From Nocardia miyunensis NBRC 108239 (GTDB lineage: Bacteria > Actinomycetota > Actinomycetes > Mycobacteriales > Mycobacteriaceae), in the NCBI RefSeq assembly GCF_001613065.1, contig NZ_BDBQ01000008.1, forward strand, positions 1 to 64,000: 64,000 nt of DNA, written 5' to 3'. Under the pieces are notes generated by a model, which was not told the origin of the DNA, ran no database searches, and worked only from the letters and a program-made list of their open reading frames with translations. Position numbers and translations under genes: made by a program. Numbering within the stretch: position 1 is the stretch's first letter; the number at the start of each line of letters is the position of its first letter. Shown one piece after another: positions 10,836-21,707 of the stretch.

Positions 10836-12071
10836 GTGGCAGACATCTCGATGCGCGGACGGGTCGCGTTGCGTGCGGCGGCGGCTGCGGCCTGGGCCTC
10901 GCAGCGGGCCGGGCGCGGCAAGGGGTCGATGATCGGCGGGCTGATCGCCCTGCGCATCGATCCGACGATCATGACGCAGCTGGGGCGCGACCGGCGCACG
11001 GTGCTGGTGACCGGCACCAATGGCAAATCGACCACGACCCGGATGACCGCCGCGGCGCTGGGTGCGCTGGGGCCGGTGGCCACGCAGGCGGACGGCGCGA
11101 ACATGGATGCGGGCATCGTGGCCGCGCTCAACGCGCACCGGGACGCGTCGGTCGCGGCCATCGAGGTGGACGAGCTGCATCTTCCGCATGTGAGCGACGC
11201 GCTGAATCCCGCCGCTGTGGTGCTGCTGAATCTGAGCCGCGATCAGCTGGACCGGGTCGGCGAGATCAACATGATCGAACGCAAGCTGCGCGCCGGCATG
11301 GCCCGGCATCCCGACGCGGTCCTCATCGCCAACTGCGACGACGTACTGATCACCTCGATCGCCTACGACCACCCGAATGTGGTGTGGGTGGCCGCGGGCA
11401 GCGGCTGGGCGGTCGACGCGAGCAGTTGTCCGCGCAGTGGTGAGCCGATCGTCTGGGAGGGTGTGCACTGGCGCAGCACCGGCGCGGATTTCCGTCGTCC
11501 CGAGCCGGACTGGTGGGTGGACGAGGAACATCTGCACGGTCCCGACGGGGTGAAAATCCCTCTGCACCTTGCCCTTCCGGGCCGGGCCAATCGCGGTAAC
11601 GCCGCGCAGGCGGTGGCCGCGGCGGTGGCGCTGGGCGTCGCGCCGGAGGCCGCTGCCGATGCCACCGCGACGGTGCGCGAGATCGCGGGCCGCTACCGCA
11701 CCGTGCAGGTCGGCGACCACACCGCTCGCCTGCTGCTGGCCAAGAATCCGGCGGGCTGGCAGGAGGCGTTGTCCATGATCGACCCTGCCGCAACGGGTTT
11801 GGTGATCGCGGTGAACGGCCAGGTGCCCGACGGCGAGGATCTGTCCTGGCTGTGGGACGTGCGATTCGAACATTTCGAGGGCACGCAGGTGGTGGGCGCC
11901 GGAGAGCGCGCCACCGATCTGGCGGTGCGCCTGACCTACGCGGGCGTCGAGCACACGACGGTGCCGAATCCGTTGCGCGCCATAACTTCCTGCCCGCCGG
12001 GACAGGTCGAGGTACTCGCCAACTACACGGCGTTCCGCGATCTGAACCGCGATCTGGAGGCCCGGTCGTGA
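10836..12071 (+). CDS. murT: Lipid II isoglutaminyl synthase, Mur ligase-like subunit MurT
   Basis: This 411-aa protein has the Mur ligase central ATPase (VTGTNGKSTTTRMTA near residues 58-72) and the C-terminal DUF1727 region. With GatD it amidates the alpha-carboxylate of D-Glu in lipid II to D-iso-glutamine, on the cytoplasmic side of the membrane. The zinc-ribbon position near residues 193-216 reads CPRS...WRSTGAD. Mycobacterial homologues have two CxxC pairs there, so three of the four cysteines are missing. The GTG 10836 start gives VADISMRGRVALRAA, the usual N-terminus of the family. gatD lies 103 bp downstream. Confidence 0.93.
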   Translation: MADISMRGRVALRAAAAAAWASQRAGRGKGSMIGGLIALRIDPTIMTQLGRDRRTVLVTGTNGKSTTTRMTAAALGALGPVATQADGANMDAGIVAALNAHRDASVAAIEVDELHLPHVSDALNPAAVVLLNLSRDQLDRVGEINMIERKLRAGMARHPDAVLIANCDDVLITSIAYDHPNVVWVAAGSGWAVDASSCPRSGEPIVWEGVHWRSTGADFRRPEPDWWVDEEHLHGPDGVKIPLHLALPGRANRGNAAQAVAAAVALGVAPEAAADATATVREIAGRYRTVQVGDHTARLLLAKNPAGWQEALSMIDPAATGLVIAVNGQVPDGEDLSWLWDVRFEHFEGTQVVGAGERATDLAVRLTYAGVEHTTVPNPLRAITSCPPGQVEVLANYTAFRDLNRDLEARS

Positions 12072-12174
12072 GTGAGCCGGTCATCGACACAGCGCACGAC
12101 GCAGCCGAGTGCCGACGCGGCGCGGGCGCGGGCGTGATCGCGCAGACCTGGGAATCGCTGGGAGGATACCGCGC

Positions 12175-12885
12175 ATGAGCGAGTCGACCGTACGGATCGG
12201 GCTGGTGCTGCCCGACGTGATGGGCACCTACGGCGACGGCGGCAACGCGGTCGTGCTGCGGCAGCGGCTGCGGATGCGCGGATACGACGCCGAGATCGTC
12301 GAGATCACGCTGAACGACCCGGTCCCGGACTCCCTGGACGTCTATCTGCTCGGCGGTGCGGAGGATTCCGCGCAGCGGCTGGCCACCCGACACCTGCAGC
12401 GTTATCCGGGCATGCGGCAGGCGGCCGAGCGCGGTACGCCGGTGCTGGCGATCTGCGCGGCCATCCAGGTGCTGGGCCACTGGTACGAGACCTCCGGCGG
12501 CGAACGCGTCGACGGCGTCGGCATGTTCGACGTCACCACCGCGCCCCAGGCCGAGCGCGCGATCGGCGAGGTGGCAACCACCCCGCTGCTCCCCGGCCTG
12601 TCCGAACCGCTCACCGGATTCGAAAACCATCGCGGCGGAACAACTCTGGGCCCCGACGCGGCCGGCCTGGCCCGCGTCACCCGCGGCGTCGGCAACGGCG
12701 TCGGCGACGGCCTGGAGGGCGTCGTGCAGGGCTCGGTCATCGGCACCTACATGCACGGCCCCGCCCTGGCCCGCAACCCCGAACTCGCCGACCACCTCCT
12801 GCGGCGGGCGCTCGGCGTGGACGAGCTCGCCCCGCTGGATCTCCCCGAGGTCGATCAGCTCCGCCGAGAACGCCTGCGCGCCTAG
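12175..12885 (+). CDS. gatD: Lipid II isoglutaminyl synthase, glutamine amidotransferase subunit GatD
   Basis: This 236-aa class I (DJ-1/PfpI-like) glutaminase supplies ammonia to MurT for lipid II amidation. Catalytic Cys94 sits in VLAICAAIQ, the same position as in the Staphylococcus aureus enzyme. The catalytic His is in GTYMHGPALARN near residue 195. The opening IGLVLPDVMGTYGDGGNAVVL is diagnostic of GatD. ATG 12175 is preceded by GGAGG at 12161-12165. A short in-frame open stretch (12068-12178) overlaps the murT stop and runs into gatD; I do not call it a gene. Confidence 0.94.
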   Translation: MSESTVRIGLVLPDVMGTYGDGGNAVVLRQRLRMRGYDAEIVEITLNDPVPDSLDVYLLGGAEDSAQRLATRHLQRYPGMRQAAERGTPVLAICAAIQVLGHWYETSGGERVDGVGMFDVTTAPQAERAIGEVATTPLLPGLSEPLTGFENHRGGTTLGPDAAGLARVTRGVGNGVGDGLEGVVQGSVIGTYMHGPALARNPELADHLLRRALGVDELAPLDLPEVDQLRRERLRA

Positions 12886-12888
12886 GGA

Positions 12889-13263
12889 TTACATGGCAAG
12901 AATCGGCACGTCGTACTTCTGGCAGAACGGGTCACGAGTGACCAGCGTCAGTTGCTCGCATTGCGCCTGAGCGATGAGTATCCGGTCGAACGGGTCCCGG
13001 TGGAATAGTGGGAGTCGACCTGCGGTTATGGCGTGCCGCGCATCGATGGACAGCGATACGAATCCGCTGTCTCGGATCAGCTCGGGAAGATCCGGTGGCC
13101 CGGTCAGTTTGCCGATGGTCTGTTTGATCGCCACTTCCCACACGGTTGCGGAGCTGACATACACGTCGGGGTCGGTATCGAGTCGATTCTTGACCTCGTC
13201 GGGTAGTTCCGAGTCGTCATTCAGCCACCACAGCACGACATGCGTGTCGAGCAGCAGGCTCAC
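12889..13263 (-). CDS. vapC: PIN-domain toxin (VapC family)
   Basis: This 124-aa PIN-fold ribonuclease is the toxin of a type II toxin-antitoxin pair. Acidic metal-binding residues are visible: Asp6 in LLLDTHV, Glu near 44 in VWEVAIK, Asp near 95 in DPFDRILIAQA, and Asp near 111 in VTRDPF. It starts at 13263, overlapping the antitoxin stop (ATGA overlap, 13260-13263), so the pair is translationally coupled. The HRDPFDR stretch and length place it with PIN proteins paired with Phd-type antitoxins. The RNA target is unknown. Confidence 0.9.
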   Translation of the reverse strand: MSLLLDTHVVLWWLNDDSELPDEVKNRLDTDPDVYVSSATVWEVAIKQTIGKLTGPPDLPELIRDSGFVSLSIDARHAITAGRLPLFHRDPFDRILIAQAQCEQLTLVTRDPFCQKYDVPILAM

Positions 13264-13517
13264 GACGGCATTCCGAAATCGCGCGCAATCTCGGCGTTGG
13301 TCTCCTCGGAGTCCCAGTCCTCACTGAGCGTCAGCTTGCCGCGTAGCGATCCTCGGCCGGTCCGATTGACCTTTCGGATCAGCGGGACCACCTTCGCCAC
13401 GGGATGGCCGGCTCGGCTGATAACGATCTCCTCGCCGTGCTCCACCCGGTCGATGATGCGCGACAGATGAGTCTTCGCCTCGTGGATATTGAATTGCTCT
13501 GCTGCGTTGCCAGCCAT
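13260..13517 (-). CDS. vapB: Phd/YefM-type antitoxin of the PIN toxin
   Basis: This 85-aa antitoxin has an N-terminal Phd/YefM DNA-binding fold (FNIHEAKTHLSRIIDRVEHGEEIVISRAGHPVAKVVPL, quoted as segments of residues 9-46) and a C-terminal toxin-neutralising tail ending in SEETNAEIARDFGMPS. It lies upstream of and overlaps the toxin gene. An AAGGAGGT ribosome site on the minus strand overlaps an inverted repeat, which suggests autoregulation by the antitoxin-toxin complex. Confidence 0.9.
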   Translation of the reverse strand: MAGNAAEQFNIHEAKTHLSRIIDRVEHGEEIVISRAGHPVAKVVPLIRKVNRTGRGSLRGKLTLSEDWDSEETNAEIARDFGMPS

Positions 13518-13520
13518 GAC

Positions 13521-13539
13521 ACCTCCTTAGCTAAGAGGT
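13521..13539 (-). promoter_or_regulatory. Inverted repeat over the antitoxin ribosome site
   Basis: ACCTCCTTAGCTAAGAGGT is a near-perfect inverted repeat centred on AGCT, with one unpaired base in one arm. It covers the AAGGAGGT Shine-Dalgarno of the antitoxin gene and lies 4 bp before its start. It is the obvious candidate operator for Phd-type conditional autoregulation, or a hairpin that masks the ribosome site. Confidence 0.55.
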
Positions 13540-13655
13540 TAGTCCATTACGGCTGATGGTGCCAGATGTCAAGGCCGGGAAGATCGTTCAGTTGAGGCAA
13601 GCTCTCCGAGCGGGTAATCTCGCGCGCGGCCATGCGTGATGAGGGAGGTGGCCGC

Positions 13656-15287
13656 GTGTACAGGCGTGCGTTCATGAAGGCTGCGGGTGCGGCGATGCTG
13701 CTCGGTGCGGCGGGCTCTGCCACCGCGGGCGTGAGTGGTTCCACTCGCGCATCCGCCGGGCCGATATGGGACGACCTGTTCCGAGTTTGGGTGTCGGAAA
13801 TCTTTGCGCCGCTTCCCGATCCGCCGGATCACACCGAGGCGATCATCGTCGGGTCCGGCTTCGGCGCGTCGATCACCGCGCTGCGCCTGGCGCAGGCCGG
13901 GATCGCCAACACCGTGCTCGAGCGCGGATCGCGCTGGCCCAACGATCCGCACCGGGAGATCTTCACCGGCGACGACCTGCCCGACGGGCGTGGTTTCTGG
14001 CATCGCACCGAATTCACCGGGGTGACCAAGGTGCCGATGTATTTCTCGGACTTCGGCGGCGTGCTCGACGTGACCTCCTTCGACGGCATCGACGTGTGGC
14101 GCGGTGCGGCGGTCGGCGGCGGTTCGGTGGTGTACACCGGCGCGATGATCGAGCCCGAACGTCGCTTCTTCGATCACATCTTCGGTGGCACAGTCGCTTT
14201 CGACGAAATGGACCGGGTCTACTATCCGCGGGTGCGGCAGATGCTGCGGCTGGACACGATGCCCGCCGATATCTACAACTCCGCGCCGTTCACCCATTCG
14301 CGATGCTGGGATGCCCAGGCGCGCAAGGCCGGATACGCCCCGCGACGCAACGACTCGGTGTTCAACTGGGAGGTCGTGCGCGCCGAATTGGCCGGGCGGT
14401 CGAGGCCGTCGGCGACCGCGGCCCGCAGCAATCTGGGCAACTCCAACGGCGCGAAGTTCGATCTCAATCAGAACTATCTGAAATTCGCGCAGGCATCGGG
14501 CAAGTCGAAGGTCTTCGCCGGACATCGGGTCGAGTCCATCGCCCAGGAATCCGGCGGCCGCTATGCGGTGACCGTGACCAAGATCGACCCGACCGGCGCG
14601 GTCCTGCGCAGACGTACCCTCACCTGCAATCGGCTGTTCCTGGGCGCGGGTTCGGTGGGCACCTCCGAACTGCTGGTGCGCGCTCAGGCCACCGGCACGC
14701 TGCCGCACCTGAACGAGCATGTGGGCGACGGCTGGGGCACCAACGGCGATGTGGTGCTCGCGCGCGGCGAGAGCTCACTGTGCGGCCTGGGCCAGGGCGT
14801 GCCCAGCGCCAGCCGCATCTTCGACGAATCCGGGATGCCGCTGAGCCTGGAGAGCTGGTTCATCCCGGGCATTCCGGTGGAGACCGGCGCACTGGCCTCC
14901 CTCGGCATGGTCCTGGATCCGACCCGGGCCCGCTTCGGTTACGACCGGGCTCGCGACGCGGTCGGGCTGCGCTGGCCGCGGCAGGCGCGGGACCAGGTCA
15001 CCGCGGCCGCCCGCGCGGTCGATCACCGCATCGCCGAACGCGGCGGCTCGATGGTCGAGTACACCGCGCTGGGTTACGACGCGAACGCCGTGTTCACCGC
15101 GCACCCGCTCGGCGGCGCGGTGCTGGGCCGGGCCACCGACAACTACGGCCGGGTGATCGGCCACCCCGGCCTGTACGTCATGGACGGCGCGGCGGTTCCG
15201 GGCAGCACCGGCACGGTGAACCCGTCGCTGACCATATCGGCGCTGGCCGAACGCAATATCGAGAACATCATTCGCGCAGGTCACTGA
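13656..15287 (+). CDS. Secreted GMC oxidoreductase, class I cholesterol oxidase-like
   Basis: This 543-aa flavoenzyme resembles the Streptomyces/Brevibacterium ChoA cholesterol oxidase along its length. An RRAFMK twin-arginine-like motif and a hydrophobic signal occupy the first 35 residues. The FAD-binding GSGFGASITALRLAQAG lies near 69, and the VWRGAAVGGGSVVYTGAM segment near 148. The C-terminal GMC box has HPLGG near 480 and VNPSLTISALAERN near 519, equivalent to the catalytic His and Asn of ChoA; LESW near 400 may align with the catalytic Glu. Start GTG 13656 has GGAGGT at 13644-13649; ATG 13632 is less likely. The likely reaction is 3-beta-hydroxysteroid oxidation outside the cytoplasm. 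Confidence 0.8.
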   Translation: MYRRAFMKAAGAAMLLGAAGSATAGVSGSTRASAGPIWDDLFRVWVSEIFAPLPDPPDHTEAIIVGSGFGASITALRLAQAGIANTVLERGSRWPNDPHREIFTGDDLPDGRGFWHRTEFTGVTKVPMYFSDFGGVLDVTSFDGIDVWRGAAVGGGSVVYTGAMIEPERRFFDHIFGGTVAFDEMDRVYYPRVRQMLRLDTMPADIYNSAPFTHSRCWDAQARKAGYAPRRNDSVFNWEVVRAELAGRSRPSATAARSNLGNSNGAKFDLNQNYLKFAQASGKSKVFAGHRVESIAQESGGRYAVTVTKIDPTGAVLRRRTLTCNRLFLGAGSVGTSELLVRAQATGTLPHLNEHVGDGWGTNGDVVLARGESSLCGLGQGVPSASRIFDESGMPLSLESWFIPGIPVETGALASLGMVLDPTRARFGYDRARDAVGLRWPRQARDQVTAAARAVDHRIAERGGSMVEYTALGYDANAVFTAHPLGGAVLGRATDNYGRVIGHPGLYVMDGAAVPGSTGTVNPSLTISALAERNIENIIRAGH

Positions 15288-15348
15288 TCCCTCAGACGCC
15301 GACGGGTTAGTCTCGGCGGGATCAGTTCGCCGCCAGAAGGGGTCCGTC

Positions 15349-16128
15349 GTGCCGAAGAACACCGTCGTGTCGGCGCAGGAATATCCACGCAAACCACCGG
15401 TTCTGTGGACCGATTACCTCATGCTCGTCGTGGCGCTGCTCTCGGCGGCGCTGATCTGCTGGGTGGACATCATCCCGGTGCCGCATCCGGCGCAGCAGCC
15501 GATCGTCATCGTGGAGTACGCGACGTGTGGAATCTTCGGCCTGGAGTTCCTGTGGCGCTGGCGACGCGAGGACTGGTCCTGGAACTATCCGTTCCTCTAC
15601 TGGTACGAGGTCCTGTGCCTGATCCCCGCTGCCGCAACGTATTTCGCCGATTCCCATGTGGTGCGGATCGTGGTGCTGCTGGTCCGGCTGCTGCGCGTGG
15701 CCGATCGCGCACTCGGCGACCGGGTCACCGTGGCGATCGTGAACCGGTCGATCAACACGATCGTGGAGGCGATCAAGCGTCCGGTGACGATGGCGGTGCT
15801 CGAAGAGGTCTCCGAGGTGCTGCGCGTGGGCCAGTACACCCGCAACATCGCCTCGGCCCTGGAGGAGAACCGCGCCGAACTGGACGAGATGATCCTGGAT
15901 CTGATCCAGAAGGATCCGGCGCTGGGCCGGATGCGCTATCTGCCCTTCCACGAGGACATCATCCGCGGTATCGCCAGCACCAGTTTCCGCATCGTGTTCC
16001 AGGTGCTGGCCGATCCGCGCACCGACGAGCTGGTGGGAGATGTGTTGCGCGAGAACGTCCATCAGATGCGTCGCGCGGTGCTCGAGGGCGTCCGCGTCGA
16101 GGAGGCGGTGGACAACAAGCCGCAGTAG
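15349..16128 (+). CDS. Voltage-sensor-like/ion-channel-family membrane protein
   Basis: This 259-aa protein has four hydrophobic helices in residues 20-125. The last contains regularly spaced arginines (VVRIVVLLVRLLRVADRAL), resembling an S4 voltage-sensor helix, and an earlier helix ends in EFLWRWRRED. No pore helix or selectivity filter follows. Instead residues 130-259 form a soluble, charged helical domain of unknown function. It may therefore be a voltage-sensor-domain protein without a pore, or a diverged ion transporter. GTG 15349 is the likely start. It stands alone between the cholesterol-oxidase-like gene and a convergent terminator. Confidence 0.55.
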   Translation: MPKNTVVSAQEYPRKPPVLWTDYLMLVVALLSAALICWVDIIPVPHPAQQPIVIVEYATCGIFGLEFLWRWRREDWSWNYPFLYWYEVLCLIPAAATYFADSHVVRIVVLLVRLLRVADRALGDRVTVAIVNRSINTIVEAIKRPVTMAVLEEVSEVLRVGQYTRNIASALEENRAELDEMILDLIQKDPALGRMRYLPFHEDIIRGIASTSFRIVFQVLADPRTDELVGDVLRENVHQMRRAVLEGVRVEEAVDNKPQ

Positions 16129-16134
16129 GGATTT

Positions 16135-16159
16135 CGGCCCCGCGACGGTAGCGGGGCCG
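16135..16159. terminator. Bidirectional GC hairpin between convergent genes
   Basis: CGGCCCCGC (16135-16143) pairs perfectly with GCGGGGCCG (16151-16159) across a 7-nt loop. It lies between the stop of the channel-like gene and the stop of the LtrA gene. No U-tract is present, which is usual in high-GC actinobacteria. Confidence 0.7.
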
Positions 16160-16164
16160 GATGT

Positions 16165-17385
16165 TCAGTGCTGCGCGGCGTGCCGGACCTGTTCGCGTGG
16201 TTCCGCGTAACGCACTGTCTCCCAAGCGATCAGCGCACCCAGCGCCACGCACAGCAGCGCGAGCGCGGCCATCGCGGGCAGTATCGAGGCCAGCGGAATC
16301 AGTGCGAGCAGGACCACCGCCGCGACCAGCCGCGGCCACAGCACGACCCCCGTCGCGTAGTGCCGGAATCCGGCCAGCGCGAGCAGATAGCCGACCGCGC
16401 CGCCGTAGAGGGCGAACAGCGGAATCCCGTGCAGCGCATCGTGCAACGTGTGTTCCTCCGCGCCCCCGACGTACTCGAGCACGTTCTTCAGGCCCAGCGA
16501 CATCGCGATGATCGCGACGACCATCGGGAAATGCCAGTAGGTGTAGCAGTTCCGGGCGATCTTGATCTGCCGTGCGCCGCTCGCGCGGGCCAGGTGCTCC
16601 TCTACCACGGCCGCGCCGACGTCGAAGTACGCCCACCACAGCAGACCCGAAACGGCAAGTCCCAGAATCGATCCCACCGTGATCGGCCAGGAGATCGGCA
16701 GTCCGGCCACGCCGAGCCCGATGGAGACGACCGATTCACCCAGCGCGATGATGACGATCAGGCCGTGCCGCTCGGCGAAGTGCGAGGTCGAGTTGACCCG
16801 CCATTCGTTGCCGGAGAACAGCGTCCAGGCCATGTCACCGGCGACGGCCGCGATCCACAGCCACAGCTGCGCGGTCCCGTGGTTGACCGCGGCGATGATC
16901 AGCAGTGTGGTGCCGATCGTGATCGACCCGACCGCCCAGCGCGTCACCTGGCCGCGCAGTTGCGGATCCCGCGCGCTGGCACACCAGAACATCACCAGGT
17001 GCACCAGCCGGATGAACAGATATGCCAGGGCGAACACCAGCGGCCCGAACCAGCCGCCGGGCATGTCGTCGAACGCCTCGGGGATGGTGATGGCCACGAT
17101 CAGCGCCGCGCCCATCGCCCCGAACATCGCCAGCCGGGCGATGCCCTCGTCGGCCTTCACGACGTTGCCGAGCCAGGCGTAGGCGATCCACACCCACCAC
17201 ATGACCGCCAGCACCAGGAAGGCGCGCAGCATGTTCAGCGCGGTGGTCTCGTGCGCGGCCAGATCGTCCACCTGGGTGAAGGCGAAGACCAGCACCAGGT
17301 CGAAGAACAGCTCCAGCTGCGTCACCGAGGACTGTTCCGTCACGGCCTGCATCCGGGATCGTTTGCCACGAATCATGAACACCAT
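16165..17385 (-). CDS. Low temperature requirement protein A (LtrA) family membrane protein
   Basis: This 406-aa polytopic membrane protein has about eleven hydrophobic helices. The N-terminal TQLELFFDLVLVFAFTQVDDL segment (near residues 22-43) is the hallmark of the LtrA family. A second conserved stretch (HFAERHGLIVIIALGESVV) lies near residue 202. LtrA was named from a cold-sensitive Listeria mutant; its biochemical function is not established. Downstream is a shared hairpin with the convergent gene. Confidence 0.88.
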   Translation of the reverse strand: MVFMIRGKRSRMQAVTEQSSVTQLELFFDLVLVFAFTQVDDLAAHETTALNMLRAFLVLAVMWWVWIAYAWLGNVVKADEGIARLAMFGAMGAALIVAITIPEAFDDMPGGWFGPLVFALAYLFIRLVHLVMFWCASARDPQLRGQVTRWAVGSITIGTTLLIIAAVNHGTAQLWLWIAAVAGDMAWTLFSGNEWRVNSTSHFAERHGLIVIIALGESVVSIGLGVAGLPISWPITVGSILGLAVSGLLWWAYFDVGAAVVEEHLARASGARQIKIARNCYTYWHFPMVVAIIAMSLGLKNVLEYVGGAEEHTLHDALHGIPLFALYGGAVGYLLALAGFRHYATGVVLWPRLVAAVVLLALIPLASILPAMAALALLCVALGALIAWETVRYAEPREQVRHAAQH

Positions 17386-17437
17386 CGTGACAGGCCGTCG
17401 GCCGCGTCGCCCGGACCGGGAACGAGGTCGGGAGAAC

Positions 17438-17896
17438 TCAGCTCACCTCGTAGTTCTCCCCGAACTGGTACTTCTCGATGAACTCGATGAGGTTCTGTAC
17501 CGCTTCCTCGTTCACCTTGGCCAAACTGCGTTTCATCAGGATGCCCGGAACCGGAATCGGCAGATAGACCTCGGAGTGATACCAGACCTCGGTGCCCTCG
17601 GGGGACTGCTCGAGTTCGAACCAGCCCTTCCCGCCGCCGCCCGCACCGCTCTCGACCACCTTCCACGAGATGCGTTCGGCGGTGCAGTCGTACTCCAGCA
17701 CTTGGCGGTCGGAATTTCCGATCGGGCTCACCGTGGCGTAGACACGCTGCGGGCGTCCGTACGCGTCATGGGTTGCCACGCGCACGTCCTTGTGCGAGGG
17801 AGACCACTCGGGGATCCGCTCGACTGCGAGCAGGGCCTCCATCACTTGGTCTGGATCGACATCGACGATGAATCGGTGGTCGGTCTTCGTGCGCAT
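17438..17896 (-). CDS. SRPBCC-family lipid/polyketide-cyclase-like protein
   Basis: This 152-aa START/Bet v1-fold protein matches the short actinobacterial SRPBCC family: RFIVDVDPDQVMEALLAVERIPEWSP at the N-terminus, a central beta-sheet with WFELEQSPEGTEVWYH, and a C-terminal helix ending in LIEFIEKYQ. Such proteins bind hydrophobic ligands; no catalytic role can be assigned. I start it at ATG 17896 (MRTKTDHRF), which has a GGAGGG ribosome site, rather than at the upstream in-frame ATG 17947. Confidence 0.8.
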   Translation of the reverse strand: MRTKTDHRFIVDVDPDQVMEALLAVERIPEWSPSHKDVRVATHDAYGRPQRVYATVSPIGNSDRQVLEYDCTAERISWKVVESGAGGGGKGWFELEQSPEGTEVWYHSEVYLPIPVPGILMKRSLAKVNEEAVQNLIEFIEKYQFGENYEVS

Positions 17897-18098
17897 AGTG
17901 TTGCCCTCCACCCCCCGAAATACTCGCACGATTGTCTCCGTGGTCACACGCGGTCGTCAACCGTCGCGGGGGGTTCCTGAGTGTGCAGACCGTCCAGTAT
18001 GTACAGCTCGCTATCGAGCCGCCGGGAGCGTTCGCCACTCCCGTCGGCTCGATCGGTGTTGCGTCCCGGCGGCGCGGCGCGGGACGCGCGAATCCGGC

Positions 18099-18281
18099 TC
18101 AGCGGTGCTGAACGACCCAGTCGGGGCCGGGGAACACCAGGCTCTCGTGGCCGTCGTCGAATCGGACCATGTACGGCGGCGCGCCGTCCTCCCCGCGCAC
18201 CTCGAGGATTTCGCCCATGTGATCCGGCATCCCGACCGTGTGGCTGTGCACAGATAATCGATCTCCGACATTTGCCTGCAT
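18099..18281 (-). CDS. DUF1918 domain protein
   Basis: This 60-aa protein has a single DUF1918 domain: VGDRLSVHSH at the start, GEILEVRGEDG in the middle and YMVRFDDGHESLVFPGPDW at the end. The fold is a small SH3-like barrel. The family is widespread in actinobacteria and has no established function. It is flanked by short gaps and is not obviously in an operon. Confidence 0.88.
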   Translation of the reverse strand: MQANVGDRLSVHSHTVGMPDHMGEILEVRGEDGAPPYMVRFDDGHESLVFPGPDWVVQHR

Positions 18282-18387
18282 GATGCGAATTATCCGTCCG
18301 ACGTGATGAACGTCACAAGGTTTATGAATGTTTCAGATTTGCCCGATCGCCTGGGATATAACACCGTCGGGTACTTCTCGCTCGTGT

Positions 18388-18873
18388 CTAGCCCGCTTCT
18401 CGCAGCATCGCCGTCACTCGCAGGGACGTGTCGTGCAGCCGATTGAACAGGCCCAGTATCAATTCCACTTGTTCGGCGCTGTAATCGCCCACGAGCCTGC
18501 CGAACTCGCGGGCCAGCGGCTCGTAGAGCCGGGAAATCTCGGCGGTGCGATCCTCGGTCAGGGAGATGATCACCCGGCGGCGATCCTGTTCGTCGTGATC
18601 GCGGGTGACGAAGTCGCTCTTGATCAGTCGGTCGATCATCCGGGTGACCGCGCCGGTGGTCAGGCCGGTGCGGGCGGCGAGTTCGCCGGGTGTGGCGGGA
18701 CCGCCCGTGCGTAACAGGTTGATGCAGCGCAGATCGGTGACGTGCAGTCCCAGCCGGTCGGCCACGGCCTGATGCAGCATCACCGCGTCGGTGGCGTTGC
18801 GCTGTGCGGCGATGGTGAGTTGCCGCCCCAGGTCCGTCAGATCGGTGGATGCCGCGGCGGCACGTCGTGTCAT
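18388..18873 (-). CDS. MarR-family transcriptional regulator
   Basis: This 161-aa regulator has the winged-helix core of MarR proteins: HVTDLRCINLLRTGGPATPGELA near residues 50-70, the recognition helix TTGAVTRMIDRLI near 77-89, and a wing with DHDEQDRRRVIISLTEDG-like sequence near 94-110. Helices at both ends serve dimerisation. The downstream gene it controls is not apparent; it is divergent from ask with 353 bp between. An inverted repeat about 90 bp before its start may be its own operator. Confidence 0.88.
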   Translation of the reverse strand: MTRRAAAASTDLTDLGRQLTIAAQRNATDAVMLHQAVADRLGLHVTDLRCINLLRTGGPATPGELAARTGLTTGAVTRMIDRLIKSDFVTRDHDEQDRRRVIISLTEDRTAEISRLYEPLAREFGRLVGDYSAEQVELILGLFNRLHDTSLRVTAMLREAG

Positions 18874-18951
18874 CGGTGCTGTGCTCCGTCTCGTCGTCGG
18901 ATGTGCTCGTTCCCGGGTTCCCGGACAGCCTAGCTTCACCGATTCATCATC

Positions 18952-18981
18952 TTGCTTGTGCAACTGTTGTCCGAGACAGTT
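18952..18981. promoter_or_regulatory. Inverted repeats upstream of marR
   Basis: Two overlapping palindromes lie in the 353-bp gap between the MarR gene and ask: TTGCTTGTGCAA (18952-18963) and AACTGTTGTCCGAGACAGTT (18962-18981, 6-bp arms). A ~20-bp palindrome at this distance is typical of MarR autoregulatory operators. The remainder of the gap up to 19226 shows no further structure that I can support. Confidence 0.4.
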
Positions 18982-19226
18982 ACTGACTGAATCGCCTATC
19001 GGAGGGGCTTCGATATCCGTCGATCACCCAGGTGCGATTGCTCACTTCCCCGGGTGGCCCGCGGGCACGGAAGGGGCGCGCTAGTGAAGGGCTGACCGCC
19101 CGATTTGCCGCCCGGACGGCCTCTTCGCCGCTGGCCCGAATCGAGGTGTCCCGTCAACTTTCGGCCGCGAGTCGGTACTGTGGGGTGCTGTTAACAAGCA
19201 AGTAAGTCGATTTTGGAGGATCCCTC

Positions 19227-21529
<2,303 letters not shown>

Positions 21530-21541
21530 GCCGATCGTCCG

Positions 21542-21585
21542 GAACGGGTCGTTCGCATTCCTGCCGGGAATCGAACGGCCCGTTC
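21542..21585 (+). terminator. Hairpin downstream of ask-asd
   Basis: GAACGGG..CGTTCG around 21542-21556 pairs with CGAACGG..CCGTTC at 21572-21585 with few mismatches, giving a long imperfect stem 12 bp after the asd stop. It is the likely end of the ask-asd transcript. No U-run follows. Confidence 0.5.
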
Positions 21586-21707
21586 GGCATTCACCGGGTG
21601 GATGTGCGTGTCGGCTGGGCGGCGGAGGCCTCGACCCAGGGCAGGGCCTGTTTCCCCTCCGGGCGCTGCGTCAGGAGTACCGTGTGCGTACTGCCGAAGG
21701 GGGTAAC

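Noticed and set aside
12068..12178. 36-codon ORF between murT and gatD
   Set aside because: It overlaps both neighbours, lacks a ribosome site of its own and has no recognisable features.
18874..19226. Lysine riboswitch before ask
   Set aside because: None of the conserved lysine-box sequence is visible; only a MarR-type inverted repeat is present.
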